A program made the translations under genes and the position numbers. A stretch of 53,782 nucleotides of DNA from an uncultured Eubacteriales bacterium. Its GTDB lineage: Bacteria > Bacillota > Clostridia > Oscillospirales > Oscillospiraceae. The stretch is from positions 10,717-64,498 of the forward strand of contig ONNS01000005.1 of NCBI GenBank assembly GCA_900319275.1, written 5' to 3'. The notes under the pieces were generated by a model that did no database searches, was not told where the DNA came from, and worked only from the letters and a program-made list of their open reading frames with translations. Below, piece by piece: positions 17,425 to 26,165 of this stretch; the stretch's first letter is position 1; the number at the start of each line of letters is the position of its first letter.

Positions 17425-19035
17425 TTAATTTATAATCCCGTGCTTGGCGCCGTAGCTGTCCTCCTGCAGCGGGAGAAACTGATAGCCGTTCTTCTGCCCC
17501 CAGATGATGATCTGTTCGACGGCGGCCACGCTGAAATCCTTGATATCGTGCTGCAAAACCACGCTCGCATCGTTCTTCCAGACGCCGTTTGGGCCGGTCG
17601 TGACGTTCGCGATCACGCCGCTGGTGCTGGTGGTGCCGCCGGCGTCGCCGCTCGACACGTTCCAGTCAAAATAGTGGTAGCCCATGTCGGTCATGATGTT
17701 CGCCAGGCGGCGCATGATGCCGGGATTGAAGTTACTCACGTTGTTCGACGAGCCGCCGGGGAAGCGCATGAGCGTTGTATAGCTGCCTGTCTGCGCTTTG
17801 ACAAGCTCTTCACAGGCCATGAAGTCGTCAAAGAAGGCCTGCTCGCTGCGGTAGATCTGGCGGTAGTTGTGGCTGAAGGTGTGCACACCGATCGCGTGGC
17901 CCTCGCGGTAGGCGCGGCCGATGCAGTCGGCATAGTCGGGCTCAAGCCCGGTGACGAAGAAGGTCACCTTCACGTTGTAGCGCGCCAGCAGGTCCAGCAG
18001 GCCGTTCGTGTAGGGGCCGGGGCCGTCGTCGAAGGTCAGGTAGATGGTCTTCCCCTCGGGGATCACGGGGTCCTTGCGCTCGGCGCCGATGATGTGCACC
18101 AGACGCTCGGCCTTCACACTGTCGCCCATATCATTCGTGACCGTGTAGGTCAGCGTATAGTCGCCGACCTTGTAGGGGATCACGCTGCCGCTGACCTTGA
18201 CAAGGTCGGTGTAGTCGTTCTCCTTGTTGTCGATGCAGGTGTAGCCGGGGTCGGTAAAGGTCATGGCCGCCGGGACGTCGACCTCCTCACCGCCAATCAG
18301 CACGATGGCCGGCGCGGCGATCGAAAAGCCCAGATCGCGCACAGCCTTGGCCTCGTTGCCGGAGGAGTCCGTCACGGTGTAGACGATCTGATCGGCGAGC
18401 CGCGTGACTGTGACCTTGTCGGTCAGATCGCCGTCCAGATTGTCTGTGGCGGAGTAGCCCGGATCCTCATAGCCGGTAAACCAGCTGGAGGCGGTCACCT
18501 TGTCCTCGACCAGGGTGATGACAGGCGCTTCGGTATCGGCCACGGTGACGCGGCGCATGACGTGCTGCTCCTCGCCCTTGGACGAGTAGCCATAGTCGAT
18601 CACGGTCTCGCCGAGCGTGCTGACGTCGAGCGCGGTGGCGCTGACGATCTTGCCCGGGCGGCGGATCGTGCCGAACAGCTTGCCGGTCGAGACGACGCTT
18701 GCGCCGGGATCATCGAAGGGCTTGCCGTAGGGGACGGTCATCTCGGCGTCGCCGTTGAGCGTCAGAACCGAGTGGCGTGCGTCGATCGAGAAGACCGCGG
18801 CAATCAGAATAAAGACATAGACAAGCAGCATCAGCTTCGGCGAGGGGCCGGCCCGACGCGTGCCGTTTTCCCGTTTCGCTGCGCTGGGGCGTGTGTTGGA
18901 CCTTTCCGCTGCGCCGTCACGGACGGGCTTTGCCGGTTTTTCCGGCGCTGCGGGGCTGCGCCGTACGGCGGCCGTATCGACGCGGCGAGCGGGCGTGCTC
19001 TCTTTCTTTGGCGCAGGTGCGTCGTGTGCTCCCAT
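17425..19035 (-). CDS. Membrane-anchored polysaccharide deacetylase with three Ig-like repeats
   Basis: 536 residues. A basic, Pro/Ala-rich cytoplasmic head (1-65), one membrane span (about 67-84), three repeats of about 75 residues (roughly 90-165, 170-238, 242-315) with the DPGYxATDNxDGDLTD pattern of DUF5011/Ig-like modules, then a NodB-type deacetylase. Catalytic motifs TFDDGP (334-339) and HTFSHN (385-390) are intact, so it should remove acetyl groups from peptidoglycan or another GlcNAc polymer at the cell surface. The repeats probably hold the enzyme away from the membrane. Own promoter at 19074-19102; single gene. Confidence 0.93.
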   Translation of the reverse strand: MGAHDAPAPKKESTPARRVDTAAVRRSPAAPEKPAKPVRDGAAERSNTRPSAAKRENGTRRAGPSPKLMLLVYVFILIAAVFSIDARHSVLTLNGDAEMTVPYGKPFDDPGASVVSTGKLFGTIRRPGKIVSATALDVSTLGETVIDYGYSSKGEEQHVMRRVTVADTEAPVITLVEDKVTASSWFTGYEDPGYSATDNLDGDLTDKVTVTRLADQIVYTVTDSSGNEAKAVRDLGFSIAAPAIVLIGGEEVDVPAAMTFTDPGYTCIDNKENDYTDLVKVSGSVIPYKVGDYTLTYTVTNDMGDSVKAERLVHIIGAERKDPVIPEGKTIYLTFDDGPGPYTNGLLDLLARYNVKVTFFVTGLEPDYADCIGRAYREGHAIGVHTFSHNYRQIYRSEQAFFDDFMACEELVKAQTGSYTTLMRFPGGSSNNVSNFNPGIMRRLANIMTDMGYHYFDWNVSSGDAGGTTSTSGVIANVTTGPNGVWKNDASVVLQHDIKDFSVAAVEQIIIWGQKNGYQFLPLQEDSYGAKHGIIN

Positions 19036-19073
19036 AGATCAATACCTCTCTCTGTTACTGTCAGGTAACGGTT

Positions 19074-19102
19074 ATTATACAATAGTTTTTGCCGGATGTT
19101 AA
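19074..19102 (-). promoter_or_regulatory. Promoter of the deacetylase gene
   Basis: Minus strand TTAACA (19102-19097), 17-base spacer, TATAAT (19079-19074). Confidence 0.7.
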
Positions 19103-19168
19103 CAAAAAAATCTAAAAAAACAAAAATTAAGATCCTTCAGAAACCGGCGAAAACGGCGGAAGAAGCGC

Positions 19169-19197
19169 TTGCACCGTGCAGTTAAATATGATATATT
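19169..19197 (+). promoter_or_regulatory. Promoter of glyQS
   Basis: TTGCAC at 19169-19174, 17-base spacer, TATATT at 19192-19197. The leader is only about 55 bases, too short for a T-box, although Gram-positive aminoacyl-tRNA synthetase genes often have one. Confidence 0.6.
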
Positions 19198-19260
19198 AAT
19201 ATTTTGTCGGGCAACCGATAATATATCTCTGTGGCAGCCAGCCACGGGAAAGGAATTACC

Positions 19261-20685
19261 ATGAATAAACAAGACAAAACGATGGACAAGATCGTCGCCC
19301 TGTGCAAAAACCGCGGCTTTGTGTACGCCGGCAGCGACATTTACGGCGGTCTCGCCAACTCCTGGGACTACGGCCCGCTGGGCGTGGAGCTCAAGAACAA
19401 CGTGAAGAAGGCCTGGCTGAAGAAGTTCGTCCAGGAGAGCCGCTACAACGTCGGCCTGGACGCCGCCATCATCATGAACCCGCAGACCTGGGTCACGACC
19501 GGCCACGTCTCCAGCTTTTCCGATCCGCTGCTCGACTGCAAGAGCTGCAAGGCCCGCCACCGCGCCGACAAGCTGATCGGCGACGTGCACGGCGAGGTCA
19601 ACGTCGACGCCATGAGTTTTGACGAGATGGACGCCTTTATCGCCTCGCACGAGGACATCGTATGCCCCGTCTGCGGCAAGCACAACTTCACCCCGATCCG
19701 CAAGTTCAACCTGATGTTCAAGACGGCCATCGGCGTGACCGAGGATTCCTCCTCCACCTGCTATCTGCGTCCCGAGACGGCCCAGGGCATCTTTGTCAAC
19801 TTCTCGAATATCCAGCGCACCACGCGCAAAAAGCTGCCCTTTGGCGTCTGCCAGGTCGGCAAGGCCTTCCGCAACGAGATCACCCCGGGCAACTTCATCT
19901 TCCGCACCCGCGAGTTCGAGCAGATGGAGTGCGAGTTCTTCTGCCAGCCCGGCACCGACCTCGAGTGGTTTGCCTACTGGAAGGACTTCTGCAAAAACTG
20001 GCTGCTCTCTCTCGGCATCAAGGAGGAGAACCTGCGCCTGCGCGACCACGAGAAGGCCGAGCTTGCCTTCTACTCCCGCGCCACCACCGATATCGAGTAC
20101 GCCTTCCCGTTCACCGACTGGGGCGAGCTCTGGGGCATCGCCGACCGTACCGACTATGACCTCGGCCGCCATCAGGAGGCCTCGGGCCAGGATCTGACCT
20201 ATTACGACCAGGAGAAGAACGAGCACTATATCCCCTACGTCATCGAGCCCTCGCTGGGCTGCGACCGTGTGATGCTGGCCTTCCTGTGCGAAGCCTACGA
20301 CGAAGAGGTTGTCGGCCAGGACAAGAAGGGCAACGACGACGTGCGCACCGTGCTGCACCTGCACCCGGCTCTCGCGCCCTACAAGTGCGCGATCCTGCCG
20401 CTCAGCCGCAAGGACGTGCTGACCGGCCCCGCGCTCGAGCTGTATCAGGAACTCAGCAAAGAGTTCATGTGCGACTACGACGAGACCGGCTCGATCGGCA
20501 AGCGCTACCGCCGCGAGGACGAGATCGGCACGCCGTTCTGCATCACCTTCGACTTCAACACGGTCGGCACCGAGACCGACCCGGCTGACGGCTGCGTCAC
20601 GATCCGCGAGCGCGATACGATGCAGCAGGTCCGCCTGCCCATCGGCGAGGTGAAAAACTACATCGCCGAGCGCATCAAATTTTAA
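19261..20685 (+). CDS. glyQS: Glycyl-tRNA synthetase, dimeric class IIa type
   Basis: 474 residues, the single-chain alpha-2 enzyme rather than the alpha/beta form. It charges tRNA-Gly with glycine. The start [20 protein letters not shown], motif 2 region [13 protein letters not shown] ... RTREFEQME, the cysteine pairs CKSCKARH and CPVCGKHNF of a zinc insertion, and the C-terminal anticodon-binding domain ([16 protein letters not shown] onward) are in order. Start at 19261 after AAAGGAA; the frame is open from 19231. nadE follows after 18 bases and is probably co-transcribed. Confidence 0.97.
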   Translation: MNKQDKTMDKIVALCKNRGFVYAGSDIYGGLANSWDYGPLGVELKNNVKKAWLKKFVQESRYNVGLDAAIIMNPQTWVTTGHVSSFSDPLLDCKSCKARHRADKLIGDVHGEVNVDAMSFDEMDAFIASHEDIVCPVCGKHNFTPIRKFNLMFKTAIGVTEDSSSTCYLRPETAQGIFVNFSNIQRTTRKKLPFGVCQVGKAFRNEITPGNFIFRTREFEQMECEFFCQPGTDLEWFAYWKDFCKNWLLSLGIKEENLRLRDHEKAELAFYSRATTDIEYAFPFTDWGELWGIADRTDYDLGRHQEASGQDLTYYDQEKNEHYIPYVIEPSLGCDRVMLAFLCEAYDEEVVGQDKKGNDDVRTVLHLHPALAPYKCAILPLSRKDVLTGPALELYQELSKEFMCDYDETGSIGKRYRREDEIGTPFCITFDFNTVGTETDPADGCVTIRERDTMQQVRLPIGEVKNYIAERIKF

Positions 20686-20703
20686 TCCCGGAAAGGCGTT
20701 TTC

Positions 20704-22566
20704 ATGAAAGATGGATTTGTCAAGGCCGCAGCCGCCAGCCCCGTGATCGCGCTGGGCGACTGCGATGCCAACGCCGGGACCGTGGTCCGCGCCATCCGCG
20801 AGGCGGACGACAAGGGCGTCAAGGTTCTGGTTTTCCCTGAACTGACATTGACGGGCGTCACCTGCTTTGACCTGACCGGTCACCGGGTGCTGCTCGAGGG
20901 TGCGCGCCGCGCGCTGCTGCGTGTGGCGGAAGAGACCGCCGAGACCGATGTGCTCTCCTTTGTCGGTCTGCCGGTCATCCTGGACGGGCAGGTCGTCAGC
21001 GCGGCGGCCGCCGTCTGTGGCGGCGAGGTGCTGGGGCTTGTGCCGAAGTTTGGCGGGACGCTCAGCTGTGCCGCGTGGCGGCTCGACCGGGATCATCTGG
21101 TCTATGTCGGGGCAGATACGCTCTTTACTCACGCCGCCCTGCCCGAGCTGAAGGTGGGCGTCGAGCTCGGCGAAGAGCTCGATCTGCCGCTCAGCCGCGC
21201 CGCGGCGCACGCGGCCGCCGGGGCGACCGTGATTGCCCAGATGGCCTCGTTTGCCGAGACCGTCAGCTCCACCGATGATGCCATGCTGCGCATCGTTGCG
21301 GACAGCCGCCGCCTCAAGTGCGGTCTGGTGCTCGCCGCCCCCGGCCGGGGCGAGAGCACGACCGACCGCGTCTACTCCGGGCTCTGCCTCGTGGCCGAGA
21401 ACGGCGAGATCCTTGCCCAGAGCGAGGGCGCGGACAGCTGCGCTGTCAGCGAGATCGACGTGCAGCTGCTCGAAAACCTCCGCCTGGCCGCTGGTACTTT
21501 CGGCGGCAGCGAGGAATACAGCGAGGTCGAATTCGGCGCGGACGAGCTTTCCGAGACCGCATTGACGCGTACCTTCCGCCGCTATCCGCATCTCCCGGCC
21601 ACGGCCGAGGAGCTGCCCGCCTACTGCCGCCGCCAGCTCGATATCCAGGTCAACGGTCTCGTGCGGCGCATGGAATACGCGCATCTCGACCACTGCGTCG
21701 TCGGCATCTCCGGCGGCGTCGACTCGACGCTGTGTGTGATGGTCTGCGCGATGGCCGTGCGCAAGATGGGCCTGCCGTCGAAAAACGTGATTGCCTGCAC
21801 GATGCCCTGCTTCGGCACCTCCAGCCGCACCAAGAACAACGCGGTCGTCGTGGCCGAGCGCTGGGGCTGCGATGTGCGCGTCATTGATATTTCGGAGTCC
21901 GTCTACCAGCACTTCGACGACATCGGACACGCGCACGACGACTACTCCGTGGCCTTCGAGAACGCCCAGGCGCGCGAGCGCACGCAGGTACTGATGGACA
22001 TTGCCAACAAGGTCAACGGTCTCGATGTCGGCACCGAGGATCTCAGCGAGTTCATCGACGGCTGGTGCACCTACAACGGCGACCACACGGCCAACTATGA
22101 CGTCAACCTCGGTCTTACGAAGACGCAGGTGCGCGCGAACGTCAGCTATATCGCCTCGACCACCGAGGACAAGGAACTCAAGGCTGCGCTCTACGATGTG
22201 CTGGACTGCCCGGTGACGCCCGAGCTGCTGCCGATCCACGACGACATGATCGAACAGAAGAGCGAGGAGGCCGTCGGCTCGTACAGCCTGCAGGACTTCT
22301 TCACCTACTGCATTCTCAGCTGCGGCTTTACGCCGAGCAAGACCTACCGTCTCGCGATGCTGGCCTACGCCGGGGAGTATACGCGCGAGGAGATGAAGCG
22401 CTGGCTCACGAGCTGGTGCAAGCGCCTGTTCAGCCAGCAGTTCAAGCGCAGCTGCCTGATGGACGGCCCCGCGGTCATGGACTTCACGGTCTCGCCGCGC
22501 ACCGGTTTCCTGATGCCCTCCGACGCTCAGGCCGCGCTGTTCCTTAAGGATCTCGAAACAATTTAA
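20704..22566 (+). CDS. nadE: NAD synthetase with an apparently inactive glutaminase domain
   Basis: 620 residues: an N-terminal nitrilase-fold domain (1-270) and a C-terminal NAD synthase domain (about 310-610) with the ATP loop GISGGVDSTL. The synthase half is complete. In the nitrilase half the catalytic Glu (FPE, Glu46) and Lys (VPK, Lys115) are present, but the nucleophilic Cys, expected in the block VGVEICEDLW, is replaced: the sequence reads VGVELGEELD, with Gly156 (codon GGC at 21169). If the alignment is right, glutamine cannot be hydrolysed and the enzyme must use ammonia. Ribosome site GGAAAGG. Strong terminator follows. Confidence 0.95.
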   Translation: MKDGFVKAAAASPVIALGDCDANAGTVVRAIREADDKGVKVLVFPELTLTGVTCFDLTGHRVLLEGARRALLRVAEETAETDVLSFVGLPVILDGQVVSAAAAVCGGEVLGLVPKFGGTLSCAAWRLDRDHLVYVGADTLFTHAALPELKVGVELGEELDLPLSRAAAHAAAGATVIAQMASFAETVSSTDDAMLRIVADSRRLKCGLVLAAPGRGESTTDRVYSGLCLVAENGEILAQSEGADSCAVSEIDVQLLENLRLAAGTFGGSEEYSEVEFGADELSETALTRTFRRYPHLPATAEELPAYCRRQLDIQVNGLVRRMEYAHLDHCVVGISGGVDSTLCVMVCAMAVRKMGLPSKNVIACTMPCFGTSSRTKNNAVVVAERWGCDVRVIDISESVYQHFDDIGHAHDDYSVAFENAQARERTQVLMDIANKVNGLDVGTEDLSEFIDGWCTYNGDHTANYDVNLGLTKTQVRANVSYIASTTEDKELKAALYDVLDCPVTPELLPIHDDMIEQKSEEAVGSYSLQDFFTYCILSCGFTPSKTYRLAMLAYAGEYTREEMKRWLTSWCKRLFSQQFKRSCLMDGPAVMDFTVSPRTGFLMPSDAQAALFLKDLETI

Positions 22567-22585
22567 AATACTCTCATATATAACA

Positions 22586-22619
22586 TGACACGGCGCCGAT
22601 AGAGGCACCGTGTCATTTT
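22586..22619 (+). terminator. Terminator of glyQS-nadE
   Basis: TGACACGG with GCC (22586-22597) pairs with GGC-ACCGTGTCA (22604-22615), followed by TTTTA. Confidence 0.8.
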
Positions 22620-22624
22620 ACAGT

Positions 22625-22702
22625 CCGTAGGGAGGCACCCCCAGATGCCTCCGTGCCGATCCCACGGTTTGCGCGGAGGGATGAGGGCATCCCGCCCTAC
22701 GG
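22625..22702. repeat. CGTAGGG-type two-hairpin palindromic element
   Basis: Ends CCGTAGGGAGG (22625-22635) and CCGCCCTACGG (22692-22702) are inverted repeats; inside are hairpins GGAGGCA/TGCCTCC and GGGAT/ATCCC. Same family as 8611-8686. Confidence 0.75.
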
Positions 22703-22740
22703 TCAAGGTAAGCCCGGCAAAACAGATTTAAATTGTATAG

Positions 22741-22786
22741 AAATCCCGGACGAAAACGCAGATTGCTGCGAATTCGCTCGGGATTT
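22741..22786 (-). terminator. Hairpin downstream of ybaB, possible terminator
   Basis: AAATCCCG (22741-22748) pairs with CGGGATTT (22779-22786), with an inner CGCAG/CTGCG stem. It lies 74 bases after the ybaB stop; the T run is weak, so the role is uncertain. Confidence 0.4.
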
Positions 22787-22859
22787 GCGTTTATTCAGGT
22801 TTCTGTGCCTGACCCGGCCATGAGCTGGGCGGCAGCCACTGCGGAAAGATAAGAATAGT

Positions 22860-23219
22860 TTAGAACAGACCGCCCAGTCCGCCGAGACCGCCCATGCCGC
22901 CCTGCAGCTTGGACATCGACGCGTTGGTCTGATCGTCCGCGGCCTTCAGCGCGCTGTTGACAGCGGCGAGGACCAGATCCTGCAGCATTTCAACGTCCTC
23001 GGGGTCGACGACCTCGGGGTCGATCGTGACGCTCTCAAACTGATGGGTGCCGGAGACCACGGCCTTGACCGCGCCGCCGCCGGCCGTGCCCTCAAACTTG
23101 GACGACTCCAGCTCCTGCTGCATCTTCAGAAATTCCTGCTGCATTTTCTGGGCCTGCTTCATCATCTGCATCTGATTGCCGCCGCCGGGAAAACCGCCGC
23201 GAAATCCGCCTTTTGCCAT
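22860..23219 (-). CDS. ybaB: YbaB/EbfC nucleoid-associated protein
   Basis: 119 residues. A small dimeric DNA-binding protein that coats DNA. Gly/Phe-rich start (MAKGGFRGGFPGGGNQ), the helical MKQAQKMQQEFLKMQQELE segment, the typical TAGGGAVKAVVSG strand and the C-terminal MSKLQGGMGGLGG tail. The ATG at 23219 follows GGAGG; an ATG 15 bases earlier is in frame. It follows dnaX after 36 bases, the universal dnaX-ybaB order, but recR, normally next, is absent. Confidence 0.95.
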   Translation of the reverse strand: MAKGGFRGGFPGGGNQMQMMKQAQKMQQEFLKMQQELESSKFEGTAGGGAVKAVVSGTHQFESVTIDPEVVDPEDVEMLQDLVLAAVNSALKAADDQTNASMSKLQGGMGGLGGLGGLF

Positions 23220-23255
23220 AGTGTATTCCTCCAATTCTTATATATATGCTATATC

Positions 23256-25073
23256 TTATTCGTTGATGAACTTGACCTCGGGGAAGGGGCGCAGCTCGTC
23301 CAGACTGCGCTTCGCCGGCTGTTCGCTGCGGTATTCGCCTATCACCGCGCGCATCTCGCGCCCGAGCAGCTGGGAAGCCGCCGCGGCAAAGTGGTCGAGA
23401 ACCTCACGCCGCGAGAAGCGGCTGTAGATGAAACCGGGGACGACCTCGATCCGCAGGGTGTTGCCGTCCTGAACGGCGCGGATGACGTCACTGCGGTCGA
23501 GCGTGCTGCGCAGATCACCCGAGAGCTTCGGCGCAACCAGCTCGCAGAGCTGTTTCCACATGGCGTCGTTCAGTACACCGCCGCCGGACTGGACAGCCGC
23601 AACGGGTTCCGGTGCAGTTGCTCGTGCCGGAGCAGCCGCTCGCACCGGGGCGGGCGGCTCACCGCGCGTCGGCGCGGGAAGCGGCGGCTGCACCGCATCG
23701 GACGGTGCCTCGTCCATGGCCCAGGGGCCGCGCTCGTCGTCGAAGGTATCGCTGTCCTCAACCGGGGCAACAAAGGCCGGGGCTTCGCACGCGCTGTCCG
23801 TCTCGCTGTCATTATCCGGTACGGGCTCGTCATAATCCGGTTCCGGCTGCGAATCCGGCAGGTCATCGCCGTCATAGGCGGGGGCCGGGCTGCGTGCCGG
23901 CGCAGCCTGCACCGCGACAATGCCGTTTTTCAGCTGCTCCTCGACGCGGGAGATGCGCGCGCGCAGCTCCTTGACGCTCTCGCCCAGTGTGTTGTCACAC
24001 AGCGAGATCAGACACAGCTCGGCCGCAAGGCGCGGACTCGACGTGCTGCGCATATTGCTCTGGGTGCTCTGCACGGTCTCCATCGCGCACAGCAGTTCTT
24101 CGGTCGTCATGCGCTGGGCGAAGAAGCGCAGCGTCTCGCCGTCGTAGCCGGCCGAGAGCAGCTGTCGCCCGCCCTGCGGGGCCACGTGCAGCATCAGCAC
24201 GTCGCGCAGCAGCCCGGACAGCTCGTTGAGCAAGGTAGCGGGGTCTTTCCCGTCCATCCAGAGCGACGAAAAATCTTCAAGCGCGCTCTGCGTCTCGTGT
24301 CGGATGATGTGCCGCAGCAGCTGGGCAATGCGTCGGTTTCCGGCGAGTCCCATCGCCGAGTAGACCGCGTCCACGTCGATGTTCGCGCTCGCCGAGCACT
24401 GGTCCAGAAGGCTCAGCGCGTCGCGCAGGCCGCCCTCGGCCATGCGGGCAATCAGCTCGGCGGCCTCATGCGTCAGCTGCATATTCTCACGCGCGGCGAT
24501 CGTCTCGAGATAGGCGGCGATCTCCGGTGTGTCGATGCGCTTGAAGCTGTGGCGCTGACAGCGCGAGAGGATCGTGGCCGGGACCTTCTGGAGCTCTGTC
24601 GTCGCCAGAATGAACATCAAATGTTCGGGCGGCTCCTCGAGGATCTTCAGCAGCGCGTTGAAGGCCGCGACCGACAGCATATGCACCTCGTCGATGATGT
24701 ACACGCGCTTTTTGACCGCGGTGGGGGAGAATACGGCCTCCTCGCGCAGGGCACGCACGTTGTCCACACCGTTGTTCGAGGCGGCGTCGAGCTCCACCAC
24801 GTCCATCACGGTGCCCTCGGCGATGCCGCGGCAGGCGGCGCAGTGTCCGCAGGGGTTGCCGTCCACCGGGTGTTCGCAGTTGACGGCCCTGGCCAGGATG
24901 CGCGCGCAGGTGGTCTTGCCGGTGCCGCGCGTGCCGATGAAGATATAGGCGTGGGAGAGCCGTCCGGTTTTTACCTGGTTTTTCAGCGTTTCGGTGATGT
25001 GGCCCTGCCCGACGACCTCGTCAAAGGTCTGGGGGCGCCACTTCCGATACAGCGCCTGATACAAGCCGAACAC
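23256..25073 (-). CDS. dnaX: DNA polymerase III subunits gamma and tau
   Basis: 605 residues. The clamp-loader ATPase of the replisome. Walker A GTRGTGKTTCARIL (near residue 45), a zinc site (Cys in NCEHPVDGNPCGHCAACR), Walker B VYIIDEVHML and the SRC sensor in ATILSRCQRH are all visible. After about residue 370 comes an acidic and Pro/Ala-rich linker and a C-terminal domain (ALWKQL-like block NDAMWKQLCELVAPKL) that binds the polymerase. No poly-A/T slippery frameshift site for a short gamma form was noticed. Transcribed from the direction of the SRP RNA. Confidence 0.97.
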   Translation of the reverse strand: MFGLYQALYRKWRPQTFDEVVGQGHITETLKNQVKTGRLSHAYIFIGTRGTGKTTCARILARAVNCEHPVDGNPCGHCAACRGIAEGTVMDVVELDAASNNGVDNVRALREEAVFSPTAVKKRVYIIDEVHMLSVAAFNALLKILEEPPEHLMFILATTELQKVPATILSRCQRHSFKRIDTPEIAAYLETIAARENMQLTHEAAELIARMAEGGLRDALSLLDQCSASANIDVDAVYSAMGLAGNRRIAQLLRHIIRHETQSALEDFSSLWMDGKDPATLLNELSGLLRDVLMLHVAPQGGRQLLSAGYDGETLRFFAQRMTTEELLCAMETVQSTQSNMRSTSSPRLAAELCLISLCDNTLGESVKELRARISRVEEQLKNGIVAVQAAPARSPAPAYDGDDLPDSQPEPDYDEPVPDNDSETDSACEAPAFVAPVEDSDTFDDERGPWAMDEAPSDAVQPPLPAPTRGEPPAPVRAAAPARATAPEPVAAVQSGGGVLNDAMWKQLCELVAPKLSGDLRSTLDRSDVIRAVQDGNTLRIEVVPGFIYSRFSRREVLDHFAAAASQLLGREMRAVIGEYRSEQPAKRSLDELRPFPEVKFINE

Positions 25074-25112
25074 CTCCGTCCCAGTTCAAGCGATAAAACA
25101 ATAAAAATACAT

Positions 25113-25406
25113 GGCCCTTGACAAGACTGCACACCCACCGTTGAAAAATGTACCATGCCCGTTACGCCGGCAGCCGGCTCGGATCCGGCAGCCCCGCGGC
25201 ACAAGCCAAGCACCGCTTAATGCTGCTCGGTTCCCCGCCTGACATGGTTCACGGGTTGACCTTGCGCGAGACCGGATCGTCAACGCTGCTTACCGGGGTC
25301 AGACGACACAGGACATATCCGAAGGTGGGAATTCGCCCCTGCTATAGCGGATTGCAGGTTACAGGGCACCGCTGGCTCCCCGGGTAGTGCAGCCTTGTCA
25401 AAAGCC
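25113..25406 (-). ncRNA. ffs: Signal recognition particle RNA, long Gram-positive type
   Basis: Read on the minus strand, the RNA starts near 25406 with GACAAGGCTGCAC, which pairs with GTGCAGTCTTGTC near its 3' end (about 25115-25128). It has an Alu-like 5' domain (GGGGAGCCAGCGGTGCCC, then TGCAATCCGCTATAGCAGGG) and the conserved S-domain helix 8 block TGTCAGGCGGGGAACCGAGC followed by AGCATTAAGCGG (about 25207-25240). Length near 290 is like Bacillus scRNA. Its position just upstream of dnaX is the same as in Bacillus. It forms SRP with Ffh for co-translational membrane targeting. Confidence 0.93.
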
Positions 25407-25415
25407 ACGATCGTT

Positions 25416-25444
25416 ATTTTACACCAGCTGAAAGAAATAATCAA
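25416..25444 (-). promoter_or_regulatory. Promoter of SRP RNA
   Basis: Minus strand TTGATT (25444-25439), 17-base spacer, TAAAAT (25421-25416); the RNA would start within about ten bases. Confidence 0.7.
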
Positions 25445-25452
25445 TCTTTTTC

Positions 25453-25480
25453 TTTACAAATAAAAATTTTGTGGTATAAT
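25453..25480 (+). promoter_or_regulatory. Promoter of tRNA-Ala
   Basis: TTTACA (25453-25458), 16-base spacer, TATAAT (25475-25480), 29 bases before the tRNA. Confidence 0.7.
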
Positions 25481-25508
25481 ACCTTTGCTCGAGAAAAAAA
25501 CAGCATAT

Positions 25509-25584
25509 GGGGGCGTAGCTCAGCTGGGAGAGCGTACGGTTCGCATCCGTAAGGTCAAGGGTTCGAATCCCTCCGTCTCCACCA
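25509..25584 (+). tRNA. tRNA-Ala (anticodon CGC)
   Basis: Full cloverleaf: acceptor GGGGGCG/CGTCTCC with the G3-U70 pair that identifies alanine tRNA, D arm GCTC/GAGC, anticodon stem TACGG/CCGTA around the loop TTCGCAT (anticodon CGC), T arm AAGGG-TTCGAAT-CCCTC, and encoded CCA (25582-25584). Confidence 0.95.
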
Positions 25585-25586
25585 TG

Positions 25587-25617
25587 AAAAAAGGACTTGC
25601 TTTGCAAGTCCTTTTTT
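25587..25617 (+). terminator. Terminator of tRNA-Ala
   Basis: GGACTTGC (25593-25600) pairs with GCAAGTCC (25604-25611), flanked by six A and six T. Confidence 0.9.
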
Positions 25618-25621
25618 CAAT

Positions 25622-25785
25622 GAAGTCGCCCCTGCGGGGCTGATGAAGGATGAAGAAATGAAGACGCTTCGCTAATGAAGGAACGAAGGAATTGAGAATG
25701 GAGGGCGACTTCGCTTCATCAGGCGGCGCAGCCGCCATCTTCATGAACGAGCGCAGCGAGTGACTTCATTTCTTCATTCGGGCGT
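25622..25785. repeat. Nested hairpin cassette after tRNA-Ala
   Basis: An outer perfect 14-base stem (ATGAAGAAATGAAG at 25650-25663, CTTCATTTCTTCAT at 25764-25777) encloses short hairpins such as GGCGGC/GCCGCC (25722-25736). Outside it are GCCCC/GGGGC (25628-25640) and GGGCG/CGCCC-type stems. GAAGTCGCCC at 25622 recurs inverted at 25703. It carries no convincing gene. Confidence 0.7.
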
Positions 25786-25866
25786 CAGCCCGCGGCTGTG
25801 CATGAGATAGGTGCAAACACCAGCAAATCCCCTGAAACCATCTATCAAGCATACTATCTATGAAAA

Positions 25867-25910
25867 AATCGTACGATTCTGTTGCTAAAATCGTACGATT
25901 GACGTATAAT
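25867..25910 (+). promoter_or_regulatory. Promoter and twin palindromic operator of the toxin-antitoxin pair
   Basis: The 12-base palindrome AATCGTACGATT occurs at 25867-25878 and 25889-25900, exactly 22 bases (two helical turns) apart. The second copy lies between a -35 box TTGCTA (25882-25887) and TATAAT (25905-25910). This is a textbook autoregulatory operator for an antitoxin dimer. Confidence 0.85.
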
Positions 25911-25949
25911 AGAGTTGAACCCAATCCTGACGAAAGGGAGGCGGGCACC

Positions 25950-26165
25950 ATGTCCATTACCGCAACAGAGCTGAAGCAGAACCTAAGCAAGTATCTTTTG
26001 ATGGCGGAGCGGGAGGATATATACATCACCCGAAACGGCAAAGTTGTTGCCAAACTTACGAATCCTTACCAGGACAGAGTTGACATGGCAAAATCTTTGT
26101 TCGGCATCATCCCCGGCGATATGACCGTTGAGCAGGCCCATAGCGAGCGGTTAGACAAGGTATGA
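25950..26165 (+). CDS. Phd/YefM-family antitoxin
   Basis: 71 residues. The start MSITATELKQNLSKYLLMAE and the ITRNGKVVAKL block are the Phd/YefM DNA-binding fold; the C-terminal tail (DMTVEQAHSERLDKV) should wrap the toxin. The ATG at 25950 follows GGGAGGCG. The frame is open from 25860, but that lies inside the operator. The stop overlaps the toxin start by four bases (ATGA at 26162), the normal coupling of such pairs. It should repress its own promoter through the twin palindrome. Confidence 0.9.
   Translation: MSITATELKQNLSKYLLMAEREDIYITRNGKVVAKLTNPYQDRVDMAKSLFGIIPGDMTVEQAHSERLDKV

Noticed and set aside
19083..19260. T-box leader for glyQS
   Set aside because: The leader is about 55 bases after a good promoter; no T-box sequence, specifier stem or terminator was found.
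19099..22608. Minus-strand open frame of 1169 codons opposite glyQS and nadE
   Set aside because: It is the high-GC shadow of two well-identified genes; composition is low-complexity (His/Ala/Gly/Val/Asp/Arg), with no motif and no ribosome site. Similar long shadows at 11821-13470 (-), 17422-19068 (+), 23043-25121 (+) and 1518-2531 (-) were dropped for the same reason.
25622..25785. Protein-coding frame in the hairpin cassette
   Set aside because: Frames are short, lack ribosome sites and are explained by repeated GAAG/CTTC arms.
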